Assembly: GCA_030770425.1 (NCBI GenBank)
Contig: JASJFT010000023.1
Location: 275,722-339,721, forward strand
Length of the DNA: 64,000 bases
Direction of reading: 5' to 3'
From: Darksidea phi
Lineage: Eukaryota; Ascomycota; Dothideomycetes; Pleosporales; Lentitheciaceae
The notes beneath the pieces are model-generated. The model ran no database searches. It was not told the DNA's origin and saw only the letters and a list, made by a program, of their open reading frames with translations. Position 1 is the stretch's first letter. Every line of letters starts with the position of its first letter. Positions 56,272 through 64,000 of this stretch are shown piece by piece. Position numbers and translations under genes: made by a program.

Positions 56272-58359
56272 GTAGGAAGGATGTTGGTACTATGGTCGAG
56301 ATGCTAAGTGAAGTTGCGCGACACCGAACTTCTGGGGAGGCTAGGTCCCGTCGCCAAGAGATACGGAGAAAGGTCTAGCTGTATTAGACTACCTGTAAAA
56401 TGGTGTCCGGTATAGGTGCTGAGAGCAGATGTATACACAAGAGCAGAAAAGGAAATTTGAGTTTTTGATTTGTTGGGTGTGATTGGTGCGTACTCGATAA
56501 CGGCCGAGTCCGACGAAATGAAAAACAAGATAGTGGTCAAGTGTTGCAGGGCGCAAAGCGCAAGAATGTAAGTTGGTGTAGGTTGCGTCTATTGCTCGTC
56601 CATAGAGGCGAGTGGCAGTAACGTGGGTTGGGGAAAAGTGGGCCCCGGACCGATTGGGCGAAAGGCCTAATAATGTTGCTGCGGTACCAAGGGGGGTGGG
56701 ATTACGGTGTTATCAGCAGGGGAGAGGCTGAAGGAGAGCCGAGAATTCCTAACGCAGGCACGACCCGAGAGCGGCCAGCAGGAATACAACCCAAGACCGA
56801 GTAGCATTGGGTGCGTTCACGGAGCCGAATGCACAGGGGGGGGAACGATTCGCTCAGAAACGACGGCACGAGGGGCAGGCCGGAGCTGGAGAGGGCGCAG
56901 GCCAAAAATCGATACGCGGCGGGGTTTTCAGAGGCGGTGGCGGGTCTAGGAAACCAGATGCGGCGCTTCCATAGCTGACAGTGGGAGGTTGGGCCAAGTG
57001 CTAGGAAGAGACCGGAAGCATGCTGGTGGTGGAGGTGGTGGGCGGCGAGGAAAGAAGATTTGAGGTGAAGAGTGCAGCCCGCCGGCTCGAGGGCGACGAG
57101 CAGTGAGGTCAGAGCACTGGATCGGCGACGAGCCTTTGACGACGGGGCCCAAGCAGCTGGCAAGGGCGTCGTGGCCAAGGCACAGGTACTGTTGTGAGTG
57201 GACGCGATGGCGCGGGTCGACGGCCGACGGAAGCTCGAACGATCGAGTATAAAGGACGCGATCGGGCGTGAGCGTGTCGCGCGCTGCAGGGTTTGCTCTT
57301 ATGTCGCTACGACGACCGAGCTCCGGCAAGGGCTTCACGCCGGCGGGCCATTGCCGGCAATGAGCCAGTGAGCAAAACCGCAGCCCCCTCACGCCGCCAA
57401 GGCGAACTGTGTGCGGGCGGAGAAGACGCTCCGGGGCATGCGAGAGTGGGAAATGACGTCGCATTGATCGCATTGTGCAATTCGCCATAGACCATAGACC
57501 ATAGACCATAGGCGCCGTGGCGCCGCGAGCTGTCGCCCAGTACCGGAGCACAGCGTTTTCGTCTCATATGACCTCGGACGGCGATTCTGCTCTGCGCATC
57601 CCCCGTCGTCCTCCTCTGCCACCGGCGCTCGTCCAGTGTGGATGCTAAGCGAGTCGTGGCGGGGTAGATCGTCGATGAGATGCATGCGGCATGCCAGCCG
57701 GCTCTACTCGCATTGTTTTTGGCCCTGCTACATGCTGCAACAGTGGCGCTAGAAGCCTCACCTACTAGGCGGCACCTGTTAGCAGCGATGGCCAGGCCTG
57801 TGCCCACGAGCACAGCGTGGCCAATCACAGCACGTCTCGCTGCTCCGGGGCAAGCGGAGCGGAAATCTAGGCAGCACGCCGGACATTCCGCCACTGCTCC
57901 GCAACGAAGGCCGCAGAGCTCCTAAACGCTATACGAAGTGTCAGCCTGCCAGGTGCAACTTGGCACAGCGCAGATCGAGCAGCCGATGCATATCTTGGAT
58001 CGTCTATGGGATTCCCCGATTGCCAGCCTGTTTGCGATGTTGCCGCAATCCTCGATCGCGACGGGGCCTCTGAGCGCATTGTGATGTAGGCCGTTCGTCA
58101 TCCCTGGACGTGGTTCGTCGCACACGCGCTCGCCCAAGTCTCGAGTCGAGGAGTCAAGCCATCATACCACCGGCAGCTTGTGCGGCAACCGCTAGCCAAG
58201 TGAATGGCCGGTCACGTGAGAAGTCGTGTGATGGAGAAGGTTTCATTAGCCTCGTCTATGTGCACTATGTACCGTTATTGGCGGGTGGATTCCCGGCCCA
58301 AGTGCATCTGTGATCTGTGACTCGAATATCGATATGCTCATTGAACGCCTGCGCCTTGT
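56272..58359. other. GC-rich gene-poor spacer
   Basis: About 2.1 kb upstream of the SAM-HMG gene and downstream of LSm5. Long antisense and sense ORFs reflect high GC rather than genes; no domain is seen. Contains the 7-bp tandem repeat. Confidence 0.4.
57485..57512. repeat. four-unit 7-bp tandem repeat
   Basis: CCATAGA occurs three times in a row, followed by CCATAGG. Confidence 0.9.
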
Positions 58360-58856
58360 CTACTCATCATCCTCGAAGACGTCCTTGCCGTCTCCGCCGG
58401 GCACCATCTGCGCCTGTCAGCTGTGTCTGGAGGTGGGGAATGCCATGTCCCACCATGCAGATGTTGTTGCCGTTGAGAAGGATCTTGGGCAGCTTCACAT
58501 CGTCGGCTGCCGAGTCGCTGCTGCTGTCAGTGTTCCGCCTAGCCCATATGACTGGGACCTCTCACATCTCGGTTACGTCCTCGAGCACCATATCTGCGTC
58601 TGTGAGGAAATGCTTGTAATCGCACCAGAGTCGCACGTACTGACGTAGTCGTCAAACCCGATGAGCTTTCCGACGAATTCTGAATCCATCAGCCTAGCGC
58701 TTTAGTCTGTGCAGAATCCTACGCACCCTTTCCGCCGTTCATGATGACCCATATCTGCGAGCCCACGCACTTGTCGATGAGTTCTGTACGGTCAATACCC
58801 GTTCCTGAGAATGGACGATGCTGCTCACCCAGCGGGAGGAGATTTTCGAGCGCCAT
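58360..58856 (-). CDS. LSM5: U6 snRNA-associated Sm-like protein LSm5
   Basis: Six tiny exons: 58856-58829, 58783-58727, 58679-58641, 58593-58566, 58523-58454 and 58407-58360, with introns of 45, 47, 47, 42 and 46 bp, give 89 residues. The protein starts MALENLLPLELIDKCVGSQI, continues WVIMNGGKEFVGKLIGFDDY (Sm1) and VNMVLEDVTEI, and ends KLPKILLNGNNICMMVPGGD (Sm2) with an acidic tail. This matches LSm5, part of the Lsm1-7 (mRNA decay, cytoplasm) and Lsm2-8 (U6 snRNA, nucleus) rings. Every join keeps the frame and restores conserved residues. The fourth intron ends in three consecutive CAGs; any of them keeps frame, changing only one or two Ser. Confidence 0.88.
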
Positions 58857-59311
58857 GGATGTAGTTCGAGCCAACAGCCGGTATAGTTTTGACGGTGGAT
58901 CCGAATTGTTTGGTCGACGATGCGTGGGGAGAGAGTCCTGGGGGAGCCGCGATGCTTGGCGATCGGCAGGCGCGTCCAGGGCAGGCTAGTCGCGCCTACT
59001 TTCTTCGCAGCCGCGCCTTTTCCTCCGAGATCCGGCGTCAATTCACCAGGCAGACGTCCTGCCGACCAAACAATCCTCTGCAGCACCTGCTACTGTCTAG
59101 CTGGAGCAAGACGATGGAGACCAATGCTTCGCCGGCATGCAGTGTTCCGGGCCGCTCGCAGTGCCGCAGTCATTGCAGTCCCCACAGCGCACCAAGCACC
59201 GCTCATCCGCGAATATAGCCTTGAGTACTGCCTCCCACCTACAGTAGAGCTTCTTTGTTTTCTAATAATCCAAGTTCTCCTTCATTGCTTGCCCTCAGGG
59301 CCACCACAGAC
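58857..59311. promoter_or_regulatory. divergent promoter region of LSM5 and the exonuclease gene
   Basis: 455 bp between the LSM5 ATG (minus) and the ATG at 59312 (plus). No TATA box seen; the right end has a pyrimidine-rich leader (about 59240-59290). Confidence 0.35.
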
Positions 59312-62300
59312 ATGCCTCGCGACGCGCTCCTCGTTCGAAAGGTCCTCGTAGAGAACCAAGACGAACACACTCCCTGGCTGAGATATACAGGGCGACGGAA
59401 CGTGGCACAGCGGCGGGCCATAGAACGGTGGAAAAGCAACATGTCGCCATCAGAAGGGGCACCGAAGCCTACTTCGTTCGCAGACTTGGAGAACTACGAC
59501 GACGAAATTAGCGTCGCCTTCAGACTCTACGGGGGAGCGATGGCGTCCGCTGTTGCCGCCTTTTTGGAGAAGCGCGACCGGACCGGCCTCATGCTCAAGC
59601 CCTTCATGGTGCTCAAAGAAGAGGTTGCTAAAACGATCACAGTACTGGAAGACTCGGTCGCTCGCCTCCGGGGCCTTAGGTTCGGGCTGGATATGGCGAA
59701 CGACCGCATACGTGCAGACATTGACAAGCGAGAGGCAATACTTACGGTGCTCCGGGAAGACGAACACAAGTTTTGGCTAGCTCGAGAGAAGTTTATGAGC
59801 GATTCACACGTCTACCGAAAACTTCTCCGGTATCTCTTGGTGGACAGGTTGCGGCTCACTCCGACCACACAGGCGATACACACCAGAATGCTGGCGCTGC
59901 ACCTCAAAGCTCAATATGTTCTGTCCGGGGCGAAAGACCTCCGGAAGACCTTCCAATCTCTGCACAAGCATAGCGACTACCCCTGGTCCCAAGCGCATGC
60001 AAACCTCGTTGACCGGTTACAGAGTGGCATCCTTCAGCATCGAATCGACATGATGCTGGTATCGGAATGTATCAATAGAATCAGTGATACCCTGAAGACG
60101 ATTTCAATGCTCGAAGGGGACATGGATGGCTTGACTCATGCGCATGTAGATGCAATCATGACCACATTCTCTACTACAGTGAGAGGCTTCCTCCAAATCA
60201 AGGCGTGGGCCTACACACGATCTCCATTACTTCCGTCATCCACACAATACCCCAATCGGACAGCCAAGGCTCTTGCCACTATTGACGAGCTCACTTCTGC
60301 ACTGTTAATAGACAGTATTACTAGTATCCAGGAGGATCTACGCGCCTTTCGAGAGCACCTATTCGCGAAAACGAAGTCTCGCCTCGAAGAACCTAGTATC
60401 TCCTCGTCTCTTGCTGGTGGCGTTCCGAAAATGGTCGTTCGTCGGATACTAGATGCGTACAAAGCCGATCGTCATACACCACGTCTCAAGCGCCTCCGTC
60501 AGTGGGGCTACAAGCCATCGACTCCTCCAATCCAAACATACTCTAGAATTCGAATAGTGCAAAGCCACTCGTCGATACCGAAAGGAAGTGTGCGGAGAGT
60601 GCAGAGCGAGCAGAGAGTGCAGAGTATGCAGAGTGCGCGGATACGCTACCTTTATATGAAGTCTACGCAAGAAGCCAACTTGAAGAGATTCCGGATACGA
60701 AAAATTCCCGAACGGGCGAACTCTCGGGAGTCTAGACGCCATGTTCGATGGAAGCGAAAGCAAGCCCTCGAGAAGATAAGAAAAATACTCGCCTCAACAC
60801 TTCCTTCTTTTAATAAACAATTAGCTACATGGAATAAGGCCACTAAATGGGCTTTCCGGAAGATACTATATCTTACGCCAGCCGAGAAACGCAAAGCCAT
60901 TGCCGGAGGCTTTCGGTCAAGCGGTCGTCTTCACGCGGTGCGAAACACTGATTCGAGAGTACCAGCCAGAAGCAAACAACGTCATCTCGACTACGCATCC
61001 AGAATGGTGGGAGTTCGAACCAACAGAGACGGTCCTTCCGTTTCTTTGAGCGGTTTCTGCATACCATCGAAGAGTTCGACATTGGGAAAGACGTGCTCTA
61101 TTCTCGGGTTTGGGGGCCCCCGTAACTCAACCAACAGAACTCTCCCAGGTGGCGTAGTACGGAAAACGTTTACAGGACAAAACAAGGCAAAGACCAACAG
61201 TGCTCGTCCTACAAAAACTGTCGGCGCTTTAAGTCGTCGCGGGGCTTTCAATCCATCACCACAGCTGCGGGCTCCACATTCAATGTCTTTCTTCACTGAG
61301 AGTACCATGTCGGAGAGGACCCCAGGCAGCCCAGGCAACGGCGTGAATGAAAATGCAAACGGCGCCGGCTATGACAACGATTCAAATCAGGGCACCGACG
61401 CACCAAACATCAATCCACCTGACCAGCAAAACCCACCCCCGCCGAGCAACACATCAAAGGAGAGCTCAGACCCCGATCGACCCAGCGACAGCGACCACGA
61501 GAGCGACTCTGAGAGCGAGCCAGAATCTGATTCAGACATGGAAGATGCTGGAGAAAAGCACGTCCATACCCCATTGACCTACCAAATACCTCCTGACACC
61601 CTGCTTGCGGCGATGCAAGCCTCACCAAACACACGCGCCAGCTACTGGAGTCAGCTACTGTATCGAGGCCCAAACAATGAAAAAGTCTCCATTCATTACT
61701 GTCGAGACATGGACGTCGCTGAGCGTGTCGCCAAATACTTCCTAGAGGAGAAGGTTCTCGGTTTCGACATGGAATGGAAGGCCTATGCGTGGCCAACATC
61801 GATCAAGCATAACGCATCGCTCATCCAACTTGCTTGCGAGGACCGTATCGCGCTATTTCACATCGCGCTTTTCGTTGGTAAGACAGCTGCGGAACTAGTT
61901 CCACCAAGTTTGAAAATCATACTAGAGTCTTCAAACATATACAAGGTTGGGGTAAATATTAAAGGTGACTTCACGCGTTTGCAAAAGCATCTGGGTATAC
62001 AGGCGCGGGGCGTGCTCGAACTTAGCCGTATTCACAACCTTGTCGAACGCCCCGAAGCAGGTCTCAGGTTATGCAGTCTGTCTAAGCAAGTTCAACAGCA
62101 TCTGCTACTGCCCTTGTATAAAGGCGAGGAATTGGCGGACGAGACCAAGTCAGATGTCGAGGAAGCCACGACCGAAGACAACATTGATGACAGAGGAAAA
62201 ACGAGGACCAAGGCCAGCGTTCGCGAGAGTGATTGGAGCCGAAAACTCGATCATGGTCAGATACATTACGCTGCTGCAGATGCCTATGCAGGGTTTCGCC

Positions 62301-63475
62301 TCTACGATGTGCTCGAATCCAAGCGGAAGAAGATGAAGCCAGTCCCACCTTTGCCCCGGTTATGTGATGATGATCCTATCGCAAAACCAAAACCAGAAGG
62401 CTCTTCGAGGAAACCCAAGGCTACAAAGAAGTCAAAAGCTGATACCGCGAAAGTACTTAATAAAGAGGATAGCGAAGATACGCAAGAATATGAAACTGCA
62501 CTAGAGGAGCTAGAGGAAGATGATAGAGAAGAGGCTGACTCAGAATCATCGTATGAAGGTCCGCATTCGAGCGCCGAGGATTCCGACGCTGAATATTTCC
62601 CAAGACATCGTCAACACTTTATGGAAAACAATGGGCAGGGAGTCGCCAGTAGTTCAAGGGTGCCTACAAGACGCATTGGTCGCATCAATCTCTCCAGATC
62701 AGCGGATACCGAGCCTAATTATCCTACGCTTCCTACATCATCCTCTAAAGAGGAGAGCGAATCGGAGGAATCGGACGCGTTCGACCCTGTACCCGCAGCT
62801 CGACCCCGCAGAGCTATCCAGGATGAACCTGTGGTTGACCAGGCTTTAGGGTATCATGAAGACGAGTTTGCTGATTCCGAGTTAGAGGAAGCACTCATGG
62901 ACATGGACATTGATCCGTTGTCTGATGAAAGCACATCAGAAAACACGGAGGCTATAGTAGAAGAGGAAAAAACTGCCAATCAGGAGTTCCTAACTGCCGT
63001 CAATGTTACTAACGATGACACCCAACCAGACGCTATGGACCTAGACACTTCAGGGCCACAACAATCCTCAGCCACCATACCGACCTTTAGCCCCCTAATT
63101 CCAGTCTCCGACAACACTCCTCATACCCCCGCATTCAACACCGCAACTTCTTGGGCACAGTCCTACCTGAAGAATACCGTTCCTTCCTTATCGTCCTCAT
63201 CTTTCCGCCCAGCCGGAATTCGCGCCACAACACCCCATCTACGTGCCTACTACCTCTGGCACCACATGCGAATTCCACTTGAGGATATCGGTGCGCATCT
63301 GAGAGACCCACCGCTCGCGCAAAGCACGGTCAGCAGTTACATACTACAGGCGGTTAGTCTGGAGAAACTAGAGTGTGAGAACGAGAGGTTGAGGGCGGTG
63401 CTTGAGACTTTGCCGCAGGCGATGAGGGAGGGGAGGTGGAAGTCGTTGGGAAAGAGGGTTAGAAGTATACGATAG
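59312..63475 (+). CDS. large protein with C-terminal WRN-like 3'-5' exonuclease domain
   Basis: An uninterrupted frame of 1,387 residues from the ATG at 59312 (the frame opens earlier with a TTG only). Residues 1-650 are helical and basic with no recognised domain; a short repeat RVQSEQRVQSMQSA occurs near 430. A Ser/Asp/Glu-rich linker (about 690-745) leads to a DnaQ-like exonuclease at about 750-1010: LGFDMEWKAY (ExoI, DxE), YKVGVNIKGDFTRL (ExoII Asp) and HYAAADAYAGFRLY (ExoIII, YxxxD). All four catalytic acidic residues are present. An acidic disordered part follows, then a compact C-terminal helical block (LRAYYLWHHMRIPLEDIGAH) that may be a helix-turn-helix. Nuclear DNA or RNA processing is likely. 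Since MSERTPGSPGNG at about 61306 could start a separate exonuclease gene, the window may hold two fused or abutting genes. Confidence 0.75.
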   Translation: MPRDALLVRKVLVENQDEHTPWLRYTGRRNVAQRRAIERWKSNMSPSEGAPKPTSFADLENYDDEISVAFRLYGGAMASAVAAFLEKRDRTGLMLKPFMVLKEEVAKTITVLEDSVARLRGLRFGLDMANDRIRADIDKREAILTVLREDEHKFWLAREKFMSDSHVYRKLLRYLLVDRLRLTPTTQAIHTRMLALHLKAQYVLSGAKDLRKTFQSLHKHSDYPWSQAHANLVDRLQSGILQHRIDMMLVSECINRISDTLKTISMLEGDMDGLTHAHVDAIMTTFSTTVRGFLQIKAWAYTRSPLLPSSTQYPNRTAKALATIDELTSALLIDSITSIQEDLRAFREHLFAKTKSRLEEPSISSSLAGGVPKMVVRRILDAYKADRHTPRLKRLRQWGYKPSTPPIQTYSRIRIVQSHSSIPKGSVRRVQSEQRVQSMQSARIRYLYMKSTQEANLKRFRIRKIPERANSRESRRHVRWKRKQALEKIRKILASTLPSFNKQLATWNKATKWAFRKILYLTPAEKRKAIAGGFRSSGRLHAVRNTDSRVPARSKQRHLDYASRMVGVRTNRDGPSVSLSGFCIPSKSSTLGKTCSILGFGGPRNSTNRTLPGGVVRKTFTGQNKAKTNSARPTKTVGALSRRGAFNPSPQLRAPHSMSFFTESTMSERTPGSPGNGVNENANGAGYDNDSNQGTDAPNINPPDQQNPPPPSNTSKESSDPDRPSDSDHESDSESEPESDSDMEDAGEKHVHTPLTYQIPPDTLLAAMQASPNTRASYWSQLLYRGPNNEKVSIHYCRDMDVAERVAKYFLEEKVLGFDMEWKAYAWPTSIKHNASLIQLACEDRIALFHIALFVGKTAAELVPPSLKIILESSNIYKVGVNIKGDFTRLQKHLGIQARGVLELSRIHNLVERPEAGLRLCSLSKQVQQHLLLPLYKGEELADETKSDVEEATTEDNIDDRGKTRTKASVRESDWSRKLDHGQIHYAAADAYAGFRLYDVLESKRKKMKPVPPLPRLCDDDPIAKPKPEGSSRKPKATKKSKADTAKVLNKEDSEDTQEYETALEELEEDDREEADSESSYEGPHSSAEDSDAEYFPRHRQHFMENNGQGVASSSRVPTRRIGRINLSRSADTEPNYPTLPTSSSKEESESEESDAFDPVPAARPRRAIQDEPVVDQALGYHEDEFADSELEEALMDMDIDPLSDESTSENTEAIVEEEKTANQEFLTAVNVTNDDTQPDAMDLDTSGPQQSSATIPTFSPLIPVSDNTPHTPAFNTATSWAQSYLKNTVPSLSSSSFRPAGIRATTPHLRAYYLWHHMRIPLEDIGAHLRDPPLAQSTVSSYILQAVSLEKLECENERLRAVLETLPQAMREGRWKSLGKRVRSIR

Positions 63476-64000
63476 GGTGTAACCTAGGAAAGGTCGCGGA
63501 ATGTGGGGAGATACTTTGTGCGAGCTGTACACGTAGATGCATTTCTGATGTTTTCTTTCAATAGAGGTTCAGTTGCGCCTTGAAGGCAATCATAGCTGTA
63601 TATATACATGAATCGTTTCCTCCATCTTGCCCAACCAAAGCACGAGGCGCTGCACTAGTCCTTCTCGAACCCCTCCCCCTTCCAATCCAAAGAAGGCTTC
63701 CTTCCATCATCTCGCTCCCGTTTGCCCATGCTCCTCTCCTTACTCCTCCATCTTGCCATATCCGTAAAAACTTTGTACCGAATCCGTCGTAGAGCGGGCG
63801 TGTTTACTCGATATTAGCAAACGCAAACACCAATACAACGATTCCCTGATGGCCTCTAAGGCGTCTCAGGGGAGGAAATAGCTAGTCAGTGTGGTTGGCG
63901 GTGTTGTGGTCGTCGTTGTCAGTATGTAGAGGGATCTGAGGATTAGATAGTGTTTTTGCTGTGGGGTGGGTTTAAGAGTGGACTGGGTAGTTTGGGGGGG
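63476..64000. other. terminal spacer
   Basis: 3' flank of the exonuclease gene up to the window edge. No gene supported; the window ends in a run of G. Confidence 0.4.

Noticed and set aside
56702..57894. Overlapping 100-200-codon ORFs on both strands
   Set aside because: They arise from high GC content; all lack domains, conserved motifs or splice support.
58310..58648. Plus-strand ORF of 112 codons
   Set aside because: It is antisense to the spliced LSM5 gene, whose conserved Sm motifs explain the sequence.

Overview
The window looks like nuclear DNA of a filamentous ascomycete (Pezizomycotina; a dothideomycete-like fungus is my best guess, not proven). Reasons: genes of one to six exons with introns of about 41-120 bp, GT-AG borders and CTAAC/CTGAC-like branch sites; families typical of these fungi (CFEM, DUF3074, fungal F-box/LRR, fungal double zinc ribbon, ABCA-type transporter, NatD, LYRM2, LSm5); and small cysteine-rich secreted proteins. 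Most exon joins below were built by hand by keeping frame across consensus splice sites, so they are predictions. There are no rRNA or tRNA genes, CRISPR arrays or intact transposons that I can support.

Left part (1-16.9 kb): the 3' end of a membrane-protein gene, then a divergent pair (NAA40-like histone N-acetyltransferase and LYRM2-like mitochondrial protein), a decayed flavin monooxygenase pseudogene, a cysteine-rich secreted protein, two unrecognised 225-residue proteins, and a second secreted protein made of two tandem 8-cysteine modules. Spacers are long and gene-poor.

Middle (16.9-41 kb): a full-length ABCA-like transporter; a small five-exon gene with a tandemly duplicated exon; a gene-poor 5.5 kb stretch; a CFEM membrane protein; an F-box/LRR protein; an atypical SDR; an LRR protein with Cys motifs; a zinc-ribbon protein; a small fungal-type protein (paralog A); and an amino-acid permease.

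Right part (41-64 kb): a frameshifted relic of paralog A, a 1,646-residue Gln-rich coiled-coil protein with a repeated VMGDA motif, a second intact paralog (B), a DUF3074 protein, a SAM + HMG-box protein, LSm5 split into six tiny exons, and a 1,387-codon uninterrupted gene whose C-terminal half is a WRN-like 3'-5' exonuclease.

The genes do not form an obvious pathway or biosynthetic cluster; housekeeping genes are mixed with lineage-specific ones. The most notable pattern is that three unrelated small genes (7.9, 14.6 and 22.2 kb) each contain an internally duplicated module with introns at equivalent positions in both copies, and that one small family appears three times (38, 42 and 51 kb) as two intact genes and one pseudogene.
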